Positions 35,001 to 46,100 of a DNA stretch of 64,000 nucleotides are shown here, in pieces. Source of the stretch: Sarcocystis neurona (taxonomy: Eukaryota; Apicomplexa; Conoidasida; Eucoccidiorida; Sarcocystidae); NCBI GenBank assembly GCA_000727475.1, contig KL647297.1:2623577-2687576 (forward strand), in the 5' to 3' direction. The notes below the pieces were generated by a model. It saw nothing but the letters and a program-made list of their open reading frames with translations. It made no database searches and was not told the origin of the DNA. Positions within the stretch are counted from its first letter, which is position 1, and each line of letters starts with the position of its first letter. The position numbers were made by a program, and so were the translations under genes.

Positions 35001-37196
35001 GCCCGACGGAGTAGGCGACGCAGAAGCAGCAGCGGCAGCAGCAGGCAGAGGGTAAACCGGAGCGACCGCGGAAGGATGCAAGACCCCGGCAGCAGGAGAG
35101 AGACCAGCAGCAGGCAGGTAATAGGCGGCAGCGGGATGCCCGAAAGGAGCAGCAGGCCGCCCAAGAATGGCAGCGGCAGTCGACGGGAAAGGAGGAACAG
35201 GAGGGGAGGGAGCATATACAGCAGCCCCCCCAGGTAGATATGTACCGTGAGTCGGAGTCGGGTAGCCGGCACCGGCAACAGCAGAAGCAGCAAAAGCAGC
35301 AGCAGCAGACTGAGACCCCGCCGCAGGGGCAGCAGAAAGATCGGCTCCCTGTGTGTACAGAATCTCGACGTCATGCAAGACCTCGAGAGCGGAAGAGCAA
35401 GTGCTTTCTAGAAGCGCAACACAGCGACTCAGGCGTTGCTGTTGCTGCAGCAGCCGCTGCAGAAGCTGCTGCAGCAGCTGGTGGAGGGGGGGGGCAGGCC
35501 GCAACGCAAGCATCAGCAGGTGGACCAGCAGCAGCGCCTGCAGATGCAGTGGCAGCAGCAGCGGCAGCTGGAACGGCGGAATCACCCAACAGTAGTTGCT
35601 GCTTCTCCTTCCGTCGCGCCGCTTGCTCCCGCCGCTGCCGAGACGATGCGACCACATCTCTGCTTCTTCTTCAGCAGCAGCTGCAGGCATACACCGAAAA
35701 GCAGCACTCGCAGACGCTTGCAATAGCGACGGAAAGTCAGCCCCGATGCTGGACGCACTCCACGCCGGCAGCAATGCATGCGACAGCTTCCCGTTCGGAC
35801 TGCTGTTCCGACTGTAGTTCCCTGCTCCTGTCCTCTCTCCCCCAACTGCTCCTCTCTCTCCTCCAGCTGCTGTCCTCTCTCGTCCGGCTGCTGCCCTCTC
35901 TCCTCCGGCTGCTGTGCTCTCTTCTGCAGCTGCTGTGCCTCCTCCTGTTGCGGTCCCCTTTGCTGTTGTTGCCGTTGCTGCTGCGGCAGCAAACTTGCTA
36001 GCCATCGCAGAGACAGTCTGTTGAGATGCAGAAGGAGAGATCTTGCTTTTCCCTTCCGATATACGCGCTGTTGGCGAAAAGGCAGGAAGAGGGAGAGCCA
36101 GAGTCTGCGCCGCAGACGGCGGCTGCTGCAGCCGCTGCTTCTCTTTTGCCTGCTTGAAGTGGGTTTCACTCGTATTCGCACTTACATACTGCGGCTCCTC
36201 CTGCTGCAGCACCTGCTGTCCCTCACGAATCGCGAGCTTCTGCTGCCGCTGCTGCGCCGACGGCTTCCTGTGTGCTCGGCGTTGTTGCTGCTGCTGCAGC
36301 TCGTGCTCCCGGGCAGCCTGTACTCTTTGCGGGTTCGACGCAGCCATCTCCTGAACGACGAGCTGCTGCTGATCCTTCTCCTTCTCCTCCCCCTGTACCG
36401 CCTGCTGCCGCCCCGTTTCCTGCGGTTGCTCCTGCTGCAGCGTCTTCGTCTGCTGGTGCTCTGCCCAATTCTGGTGATGCGCGTGTTCCACCGTCTGCTG
36501 CACCGCAGCCTCGTAGTGTTGTTGTTTACGGTGCTGCTGCTTCTCCTGCTCCTCCTTTTGCCGCTGCATTTTCGCCTTTTCCTCTCTCTTATTCTCCTCC
36601 CTCTGCTCTTTCTCCGGCTGCTGATTGTTCCTCGGGGTTAGTTTTCCTTCCTGGTGCTGCTGCTGCTGCTTGAACTGCTGGACGTCGCCCTGCTGCTTCT
36701 GCTGCACCTCGTCCTCCTCCTCACGCTGCCGCTGGACTGTTTCTCCTCTCCTTCCTCTCCTCTCCTCCTCCTGCGGCTGCTCCGGCCCCATCCGCTCTCT
36801 CTCCTCGTGCAGCTGCTTCTGCTGCTCCTCCACCCCCTCCTGCTCTCTCTCCTGCTGGCGCTCTCGCCGCTGCTGCTCCTTTTCCTGTTGGTGGCCGTCT
36901 TTCTGCTGCTCTCGTTCTTCCTTCTGCACGACCTGTCCTTCCTTCTGCTTTTCCGTCTGCTGCTGCTGCAGCTGAAGCTCCTCGTGCAGTCCCTCTTCCT
37001 CCTCCGCCGCTGCTGTCTGCAGCAGCAGCTGCCTCGGTAGCGAAGCCTGGGGGGGCGGATCCAGAGGGGGCAGCGGAGGCATGAAATGAAAACACTGCTG
37101 CAGCGCTCCTGCTGCTCCTGATTCTCCTTCCTGCTGCCGCATGCGCTGCAGGTCGACTGGATTCAACCAGCGCCTCATCCAGGGATGCTTCAACAC
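32046..37196 (-). CDS. Kinase last exon: end of kinase domain plus giant low-complexity tail
   Basis: Begins VLKHPWMRRWLNPVDLQRM, the end of the catalytic domain, then stays open for 5.15 kb to the stop at 32046-32048. Gln/Glu-rich (about 37000-36000), Ala/Pro-rich (about 35500-34850) and Ser/Arg-rich (about 32900-32450) stretches alternate with islands of normal helical protein, all in the same frame: near 34810-34640 (ELFGCLELWIADLRTTGEA, YSVLEEEVQQLIEG), 33910-33815 (RLQALRKHLQQQLRSLVENT), 33380-33250 (EILDFLFLSSDAAAMHAKLV) and a last block at 32400-32049 (LLLLKLLTISLEKLRRVDYL ... MRLQCRMYIHLARR). The Ser/Arg part resembles an RS region. No known domain is recognised. Confidence 0.8.
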   Translation of the reverse strand: MLKHPWMRRWLNPVDLQRMRQQEGESGAAGALQQCFHFMPPLPPLDPPPQASLPRQLLLQTAAAEEEEGLHEELQLQQQQTEKQKEGQVVQKEEREQQKDGHQQEKEQQRRERQQEREQEGVEEQQKQLHEERERMGPEQPQEEERRGRRGETVQRQREEEDEVQQKQQGDVQQFKQQQQHQEGKLTPRNNQQPEKEQREENKREEKAKMQRQKEEQEKQQHRKQQHYEAAVQQTVEHAHHQNWAEHQQTKTLQQEQPQETGRQQAVQGEEKEKDQQQLVVQEMAASNPQRVQAAREHELQQQQQRRAHRKPSAQQRQQKLAIREGQQVLQQEEPQYVSANTSETHFKQAKEKQRLQQPPSAAQTLALPLPAFSPTARISEGKSKISPSASQQTVSAMASKFAAAAATATTAKGTATGGGTAAAEESTAAGGERAAAGRERTAAGGERGAVGGERTGAGNYSRNSSPNGKLSHALLPAWSASSIGADFPSLLQASASAAFRCMPAAAAEEEAEMWSHRLGSGGSKRRDGRRSSNYCWVIPPFQLPLLLPLHLQALLLVHLLMLALRPAPPLHQLLQQLLQRLLQQQQRLSRCVALLESTCSSALEVLHDVEILYTQGADLSAAPAAGSQSAAAAFAASAVAGAGYPTPTHGTYLPGGAAVYAPSPPVPPFPSTAAAILGRPAAPFGHPAAAYYLPAAGLSPAAGVLHPSAVAPVYPLPAAAAAASASPTPSGTSAPAGAAATPSASLPYPDATGYHLAAAAAAGYLPAAFWGGHPGVGLQQQLNFRAAEEAAAAAARAAALRELFGCLELWIADLRTTGEACGKGYSVLEEEVQQLIEGVAGWKQKEEAAASTGYRGTRGRQVLQQQLLQQQQRAGGTVTAGNGNSSSSVAYPHFFSAAAERSRYCDSEPDADQLFRTSTVAPSCRREESSFTEDEEEEAAAAACADYAAAAGEARGAEDGEAAESGGGEGPLAAAFAGGTAKKQQEQRLVEGKMDAWLTQQQQQEDEEENAEQRSRSLAASTAEAAKRAAGARQFGEGRRATAPCEPESTATADRGSTAARRRLAAAGGEATEGEATRRAERKREYDGGEEKELFVADRLQALRKHLQQQLRSLVENTFVEVKRDGDATATTEAEAAGGSACPGADGAAPAARYGCFKDACSFMDGTYTDATWSACVKQSVPVLSSRRSSSDQGLAACRGEGGCHSTAAAAASVTAAAADPVAAGRAIAAGGADAPPAAGSATAVGGGEEVLWPCLSEGAAGGEKTTAGLLTNEILDFLFLSSDAAAMHAKLVYSQEQQLAKLRLPLRSLQSTPKQHKIQQQQHLSSSNAAALLGGSKNSSLYFQQHRLASPAAEREGEATAEEDVEAAATAAARAASEDKRIDDQYRKMRHGSRRTSAAASGRKENSTTAATRNKAVSKPSSSVYAAAVAASSLSASCPLPAAVTARKNLRAEETPVQRGITHRTSSCDRQARRGNSRDSDTSPSSSSSPRQSSTDSEEDSCSASSRSRSSSRGAKKGADKAGKRANSVEERYGYRVNSRKGNGKSSSGRRRGRRIGMRKGSSTDSSRGRSCVRGRSSSSSVDSRENATRQQQVGVFHGRLLLLKLLTISLEKLRRVDYLLSCISSFWSSFDVVLARLLQLQQVAQALLGVQQQQAFKVRAQARLQKYREAWESMRLQCRMYIHLARRRESKLVEFGYHIQNTADQVEAIRALS

Positions 37197-40100
37197 CTAC
37201 AACAGCGGCGGCAGCAGCACGTAGCAGGCAACTGCGTCGGAAGTAGCACAAGACGCACGTGTAGAAGGAAAACGCACGCACGACCTCAGCAGCAGACAAG
37301 AGGCAGCAGCCGTAGCACGCGCACCGCTCGATCTGGACCCCCCGCACAGGAACCCGCAGCAGCAGACTCGCACCAACAGCAGCAGCAGCAGCAGTACGGG
37401 CACCGCTCACAATAGAAAGACACGCCCACTGTCCGCTGCAGGCCGTGGGCGGCAGCAGTTGGCGAGAACAAGAGGACGGTGGGGAGTAACAGCAGCGGCG
37501 GAGAAGTATCAGCAGCAAAGGACGAACAAAACGTGGTGCAGCGGCAGTGCCATCCGACGGCCTGCTCTGGGGTGTACGTACATCAGGAGCAGTGATGCGT
37601 CGCGCCGTATCGACCGTCAGGAGGCGTCTGACCAGATCTTTCGCGCTTTCTGATATACGCTTGAACCGAGGATGGTGGAAGTGAAATTGTCCTACGCAGA
37701 GTATCGCACATACAAGAAGAACACAGAGACACACAGACACATATAATAAAAAGACGGAGGACGCGGGGCAGAACGACAAGGTAGGAGGGGACCGAAGAAA
37801 GCGAAGAAGAAGGGCGGCAAGACGCGGAAGAAGAACACGAAGAAGGACGGGAAGACGGAGAAGAGGGACAAGTTGGCGAACAAAAGACGAAGAAGCTGGA
37901 GAGACCAAGAAGGCGAGGAAATAGATGGAGAAACAACAGTACGGACACGAGAATGGGCGAAAGGGAGGACGGCGCAACGAAGCAGCACGGAGAAATCAAG
38001 CGAGAGGCCGAAGTTGGGGAAGACGAGCAGAAACACGAAAAGCAGACGGGGACACATTTGTGTAAAGGGAGGAGACGAACACCAGGCCGAAGCAGCAAAG
38101 ACGAAGAAAATACGCCAAGGACGGGGGAGACAGACACGAAGACGTGGAAAGGAAGAGGCGACGAGGAGGACACGACCGAGGACGGTGGAAAAAACGTTGA
38201 TGGGAGGGACGAAGAAATTGCAGGGAAGCGAAACAAGTCGGAAAAAAGCGGGGAAAAGGACAGAAAAACCGAGAAATTGACTCACACGAGAAGGCGCAGC
38301 AGGAAGGAAAGGATACGAAGAAGCTCTGCGTCGCAGCAGGCGCCACGACTGTGCTGCTGGCGACACTCGTGAGGGGCCGAGAAGGAGAAGGAAAAGGAAG
38401 CGAGAGCTGCAGAACAACTTCGAGGAGCAACAGAAGAGGTTTTTTCCAAAATTAACCCACGCGACGGCAGAAGGGGACGACGAGGTGCACCAAAGAGAGG
38501 GACTTGCGAGAGGCGGACAGGGGCGCAGAGACCGGACCTTCGAAGAAGGGACGGGAAGAGATACGAAGAGGGGAGAGCAGCAGCGGCAGCACGGCAGTCA
38601 CGAGTCGCAAGGCGAGGCACCCGGAGAAGACACACACGAAGAGAAGACAGCAGTCGCAACAACGGCGCGAAGAGGAGGATACCGAGCGATATCTTTGGAG
38701 ACCTCCGAACTGGCATTGCTGTTGCTTATTCTCTCATATATAACCAACACGTATATACGTATATACGGGGATACGTCTACGTGTCAAGGACCCTATGTAT
38801 ATTTGTATATAGTAGGAACGTACACAAAGGGTTCCACAACATATACGTCTACGCGTCAAGAAGAAACGCACGTCGAGCTTTCTCTCCATACACGTTTACA
38901 TGTCATGGAGCATATATATATATATATATATTAGGAATGTACGTGGAGGCTAATATATGTATACGTGATGAACCTCATATTGGCGAGGTATAGAGAAGAT
39001 TCACGCGGATGTATATTATAAGGGGCAGGACCTGTCCCTCTATGTCTACCGCTGGGGTGCTACATGTATGAGGGACGGCCCTATACAGAAGTTAATCTAC
39101 GCACGTACGAACACACTGAAAGTCGCTGCACTACTAGTAACAGTAGTAGTAGTGCCAGTAGTAGTAGTAGTGCCAGTAGTAGTAGTAGTGCCAGTAGTAG
39201 TAGTGGTAGCCTCTAAACGAGTATATATGTAGACGCACTGCGTAGGTAAGGGAGTTCACGAGATAATAGAAATACAGATGTATACGTCTCTGTATACATA
39301 TGGAACAATAAGCCTTGGTAGTACCCAATTATATGCCTATATATATGGAAGACTAGGCACTCGTAGCTCCCATGCAAGTATATCCATATATATATATGGA
39401 AGACGAGGTACTGGTAGTTCCCATGCATGTACATACACATATATATATATATATATATGGAAGAGTAGGCACTGGTAGTTCCCATGCATGTATATACATC
39501 TTTATATATATATACACGCAAGAATAACCAGTGATAGTACCCAGTCATACGTAAAAATATATATATATATATATATATAAGACCAAGCACTGGCAGTTCC
39601 CATGTATGTCTATGTATACGGAAGCATAAGCAGTGGCAGTACCCAAGCTTGGCGAAACGAGTCTTCATCAACATCCAGACGTGTTTTTGTCTGCAGGTGG
39701 GGGAAGGCACATCAAATTTTTTCTCTCGCTGTTTTAACCTGCCGGAGAGGCATGCGCCTGCCACATACTTCCCCCGCTCTCCACAACACAGGCACAGACG
39801 CTGCAGACGCATGCACCAAACCCGTGTCCCCACATATATATATATATATTTATATATATGTGTATGTATATATGTGTGCATCAGCGGGAGAAGAAGGAAA
39901 GTTTACCGTGAAGAACGGGGTCAGGCCCGCGGCGTTCATCAAAGGGGTAGGTGCCTCCCAACATGACGAAGAGGCAGACGCCGAGACTCCACATATCTGC
40001 TGCAGCGCCGTACGACTTGCGCTGCTGCTGGTGTTGCTCCCTGGTCAAGCCCAGCACTGCAGCAGCAGCAGCACACACACACGTGCAGCAGCGTCACGTG

Positions 40101-43100
40101 CAGAAGCGAGAAAGTCGCCGGGAAAGAAGAGGATAAAGAGGCGGCGGCAGCAGCAGCAGCGGCGGCACGGCACAGGACCAACCGCAGGAGCAAGAAGAAG
40201 CGAGAGCAGCAACAGCGGAGCCGCACAGCACCAACCGCAGGAGCGCGCCAGCCGGTCGACACTTGTCGGCAGCACCAGCAGCGCAACTCGCACTCCGCGC
40301 GTCCACCGAGCAGCAACAGCAGCAGCAGCAGCAATAGCAGCAGCAGCAGTAGCAGCACCGTGGTAGCGCAGCAGCGCAGTAGCTGCAGCAGCGGGATTCG
40401 AGCAGCAGCGGCAGCAGCAGAAAAACAGCATTTGCCGAATAAAGCACACGAACACGAGGGAAGGAAGAGCAGCAACAGTGCCAGCCGCTGCAGACTTCCC
40501 GTGGAAAAGTAACAGCAGTAGTTCAAGCGACAAATAGAAGTATTTTGCGGGGAGCAGGTGCTGCAACAGCAACAGAAATACCACCTAAGTCGCAACAGGG
40601 AAAAGAGAGAGACGGAGGCTTCCCAACGACCTGCTGCTGCTTCTTCTCTCTCTTCCGCGCCTCTGCTCCCGCTGCTTCTAAGACCGCTGCTGCTCCCCGT
40701 ACTCCTCCTGCTGCTCCTTCCACTGCTGCCGCCCATCCCACTGCTGCACTTGCTGCCGCCTCTCCTCCTGCCCCTCGTAGCCGTACTTCTCTCTTCCGCG
40801 CTGCTGCTGCTGCTGCGGCTGGTGCTTCTCTGCGGCTGCAGTTGCCGCTATTTGCGCCGACGCGGCCGTACCTTCGGGAGCCCAGTACTGCGGGGTGCCT
40901 ACAACAGACTGCGCCCCGAGGCCATCTGCGACAAGCGTCGCTAGCCCAAAGTCCCCAATTTTCACTTCTAAGAAGTCGCCTTCCATGACGTGCTGCACCA
41001 ATATATTTTCCGGCTTTAAATCTCTGTGCAGTCACGCAGCCACAGCAGGAGAATAGAGACACACACACACACATTCCTGCATCAGAGCAGCAGCAACAGC
41101 GGCACGAGGAGAACAGAGGCCCACAGCGCTCTGCAGCACCAGCAGCTGGAGCAGAAGAAGATACAAACAGATCGCACGTACCTCCTGCATGCAGCAACAG
41201 CAGCAAGAGGAGGGACGTCGACAAACCGACTGGTGCGTCAGGAGCAGTCATTTTCCTTGCGCCTCTCCAACGCAGCAATAGTAACAGCAGCAGCAAATGA
41301 CAGACGCTTCAACTGCGTGCTGCACACGTCGGGAACACTCACCAGCAGCAGCAGCGTCAAAAAACGCGCAAGCTTCACACGTCTGTCGCCGACCGTCGCA
41401 TGCGAAAGCAGCACTCGTACCAGCAAAATTATATATATATATATATGTGGCACCGCGGAGTGGTGTGCAAGGCTTCGCAGCAGGATGTGGCAGCATTCCT
41501 AGAATCAAAAGACCAGACACATACACACAAACGAGGGCAGCTACAGCAGTCTCTGCACATATTTAAAATTTCCGCCAGGGCGGGCAGCCTGAAGAGCACA
41601 ACCGTAGCACACCTTCTCATGGCCCATCAGCCGCCTGTATGGGTGGGCAGACAGTAGCACCAAGGAGAGAAACGCAGATGCAAAAAGAAGAGGCGGAAGC
41701 TGCCAACAGCGGGAGAAGGCGCAGCAGCAGACGAGACAGAGACGGCCACCCAGCGGAGAGCAGCGACCAGTAGCAGCAGCGGCAGCAGCAGACACAGAAG
41801 AAGCTGCGGAAGCAAAAGGAAGAGGAGAGCAGCAGCAGTCGCGTATTAGGCGAAGGACGCAGTAGGGGGAGCATCAACACAGAGTCGACAACGTAGAAAC
41901 AGCAGCAGCAGGCACCGTCCCGCGCCACACTCAGAGAGAGAGGGGGAAAAGCAGCAGCAGACAAAGTTGCGGAATCCGCAGGAAATCGCCCTCAGCAGGA
42001 AATGCCGGAGAGGCCGAAGCAGCAGGGACGAGCAACAGCCGGCGCTCTCAAAAGAAAAGAGACAGTGAAATCTTCGGCCGTAGCAGCAGCAGCAGCTTCA
42101 AGAGACGCAGATGCCCACACAACCGCGCAGCAGGCACCGGAGCTACGGGAAGCCTCACACGAGTCGCAGTCGATAGCAGCTGCCGGCAAATGGGAATATC
42201 AACGTCTTGGGCGATCCACGTACTACGTAGTGATACACACACATATTCACACACACGCGTAGGTACATACATACCTACACATGCTTTCACGTATTTACAC
42301 GCAGACATACATATACAAACTTGCATATACGTACATGCGTATAAATACACACATGCACACATATGTGTACATACACACGTACATCCATAGATACGCGTAC
42401 GTACATACACACATTCACACATACACATATACACACATACACGTACATACATACATATACACGCATACATACATATACACACATACACACACACACATAC
42501 ATACATATGTACGTACATGCATATACATATAGACCTACATACATACGCACATACATACATATACACACGTACATATACATACATACGTACACACATACAC
42601 GTACATATATGCATACACATTCATACGTAGGTACATACATACATATACACACATACATACACATACACACATACATACATATACACACACACACATACAT
42701 ATACATACATACATGCATATACATACAAACACATCCACATATATGTGCGTACATACATATGCGTTCACACATACACATACACACATACGTACATACGGAT
42801 ACATACATATACTCACATCCATACATATACATACATACATACATACATACATACACACACACACATACAGAAGCCTGCAGCGGCTGAGGGATTCGAGGAA
42901 GCTTCACGTTTTCTTAAGTCTTCTAAAGAACTTCTCCGTCCCCCGCCTTCCCCCACATACATATATACGTATATTATATCCACAAGTAGGTATCTACGGA
43001 CCCAACCTTTGTTCACTACCATGAGTATTCATTTACACGCCCATGCGTCTCGGCCTCCCTGTTATTAACTGACACGTACAGCTACATATTTTAGTTTCCC

Positions 43101-46100
43101 TTCTAAAGTGCTGCACCCTACGTATACGCAGATGCCAACACGTCCTGCTGCTTCTTCTGCTGTCTTTCGCTTCCAGTCTTTCTTCTACGTATGCAGCGCA
43201 GACCCCTCCTACTACAAATGCCCAGACAAGTTCGTCTGCGTAGATATAGGGTGTCTCACACATGTGCGCCTGCGTCTCTCTTCCGCTGGACGTAGGCAAC
43301 TCTTCCCCTCACCGGTGTCTACCTCTACATATACATATCTCCCCCACACATATATATATACAACCTGCGGTATGTACATACACATATATATATATACAAC
43401 CTGCGGTATGTATGTACACGGAGAGCCGCTGTGTTGTTGTCGCGGGTTCCGGGGTCGGCGCGCCGCCGCCGTGCAGGTGATGTCGTGGTGGTGGCCGGTG
43501 TGAGGGAGATATCACGGGGTGGCGACTGGGCTGCTGCTCACCGATGAATGATATTTTGCTGGTGCATATACAGACAGGCGTGAAGCAGCTGATGCATCAC
43601 AAAGCAGCTCTGGGCCTCCGAGAAGCAGCCCTTCTCGACGATGCGGTAGAACAGTTCGCCGCACGGAACATACTCCATGACCAGGAACAGCTTGTCCTCC
43701 TCCTCTGCGACGTCTCTCAGATTCACTATGCGTGGGTGGCGCAGCGCGTGCAGCACCCGCACCTGTGGAAAGGCAACAGCAGCAGCAGCCACCCCCAGCG
43801 CGCAGCACTGACCGGACGCACAGGCAGCCACGTGGACAGAAACACGGAGACACCGAGGGACACAGAAAGGGTGCAGACGAAAAAAGTGTGCGGGCGTGAA
43901 AAAGGAAGACCCCTGCACACCCACCCGCACACACACATGCACGCACACGCACAAAACGAGAAAAGAGAGACACACACGGGGAGACACAACAGCGAGGCAG
44001 AGAGACGGAGACAGCGGCGCTCCTCCCCACAAGTGCTGCGCCTTCGAGCGGAGAGACGCGCGGCTCTGCGCCCGCGCACGCAGAAACCCTGCAGCTGCCG
44101 TCGTTTTCCACGTCAGTCTGCAGGACGCACAACATGCAGACGAACCAGCCTGACGAAGAGGGGGGGAAGCGAGACAGCCCCCTCAGTCGCCAGAGAAATT
44201 CGCTGAAGCGATATCTTCTGCGAAACTACACTCCCCACATATGCGCATACCATCTGTATATACACAGAGAGAGACAGAGACAGAAACACGTGCATATAAA
44301 GTAAGATAGAAATACACAGAGTTTTCTATACAGATATACGAGTATTTCTACCTACCCACGTCAACTCACACACACATATATGTCCGCACTGTACATAGAG
44401 ATACATTTCCATAAACAGACATATACATCTACGTGCGAGTGCTTCTACGTACAGGAGTGCAAACGCGCGCATATACATATATATACGTGTGCCTATATAT
44501 GCGTCCACTTGTAAATAGGCAACCGCCTTCAGCCGCTTCTCCTCGCGTTGTCAGCTACCAACTACTATGTTGGTATACATATACACCTAACAGATATATA
44601 TATATATATGTGCATATACACACATATATACGTGCTGTATGTATACGTGCTCCTCGGGGCAGTGGTAAGTACGCAGTACATTAGCGCCGCCCCGGCGCCT
44701 GTAGCGGTTGCCTCACGCTAGTAGGTAGTTGCTGCTTTCCCCGCATGTTGACTCTCGTACGTCTCTACGTGTGGGGTGGGGAGACGTCTGTATATGTGTA
44801 CACATACACATACGTACAGTGCCGGAGATGTGTCGTTAATGGGCTGTACGTACGCCCGAAAATCACACCTTACTTCTGTGGAGTGTACGTACGCCTGAAA
44901 GTCGCGTCTTACTTCTCGTCTGATTTTCCGCATTTCCAGCGCGAAATTCGGGCAGAGCCGCAAAGTTTTGAGGTCGATCACTTTTACTGCGTAAAGCTCT
45001 TCTTCTGCAGTGTCAGTGCTGCGCGTTTCATCTGCTGCTGCTGCTGGAGCTGCTCCTCCTTCCCGTCCCCCTACCGCGATTCTCCCCTGCAGCGACTCCT
45101 GTCGCCACTCCCCGCTTCTTCTCGCTGCACCTGCCCCACACACCACCTCCGCAGCTGCTGCTGCTGTTGCTCCGTCGCTGCAATCGCCTTTCGCTGTCTT
45201 ATGCCGCTGCTGCTGCCCCGTCTTCGACGTGCTGGGCAGTCGGCGTCCTGGCGCCGCTGTCGCCGCAGAAGCAGCAGCAGCAGTTCCCTCTTCGGGCGTT
45301 GCTGATGCTCGTGCGGCTGCTGTGTCCTCGTCTTCTGCTGCCGGTGCTGCTCTTTCCGTCCGTCCCGCTGCACCAGCACCAGCAGCACTGCCCCCGCCGG
45401 TCCTGCTGCTGCTTCCCTCTGCGAAGCGGCTCACTTTTCTGCATGAGTACACCGTTGCTGCGCTGCCTGTTCCGATCGCGTGAACAATTTCGTAGCGAAT
45501 CCCGCTCGCCTGACTCTGAAAGTACCGCCGCAGCTTCGGGTGTACGTACACCCCGCCTGACGTCTCCTCTCCTATTTCAGCCACTGCGTTCTCCCCCTTC
45601 CCTTCTCGCTGCTGCTTCTCCACACTGCAGCTCCTTTCTCTTTTTTCCTGCTGTTCTACCGCACCGTCCTCCTCTACCTGCTTTCCTTTATCCTCCTCGT
45701 GTTCCTCACTGTCCGCTTGCTGCTCCTGTCCATCCTGGTCTTGCTCCTGCTGCTTCACATCGGCCTGCTGCTGCTGCTGCTTTGTAACGACTGTGTGTGG
45801 CCGCGTCTGCCTTGCTTCGTCGCCAATATCTATCGATAAAGAAGGGGCTGCTTTTTCTGAACTTCGTATCCCGCAGCTGTCCTGTTGCTGCTGCCATGAG
45901 TGCTGCTGCCATGAGTGGTGCTGACCCACTGCTTGCTGCAGCTGCTGCTCCACTGACGCCCGCTGCTGCTGCTCTGTTGCTGGACGCTGCTGCTGCTGCT
46001 CAGATGGAGGCAGCGTTCGTTGCTGCATCCGCTCTGTTGTGTGCTGCCCCCGTTGTCGCTGCTGCTTCCTCTCGTCTGTCGCGCAGGCAAGAATCTGCCG

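Noticed and set aside
37583..38430. Several minus frames of 140-240 codons rich in Ser/Phe/Pro/Leu
   Set aside because: They sit in the polypyrimidine part of a kinase intron. Only the 110 bases at 37582-37691 are coding.
40545..40988. Ala/Pro-rich plus frame opposite the kinase
   Set aside because: It overlaps the kinase exon 40872-41023 on the other strand and the adjoining CAG/CTG intron.
42287..42907. 206-codon minus frame of Cys/Met/Val/Tyr
   Set aside because: Lies in the ACAT microsatellite within a kinase intron.
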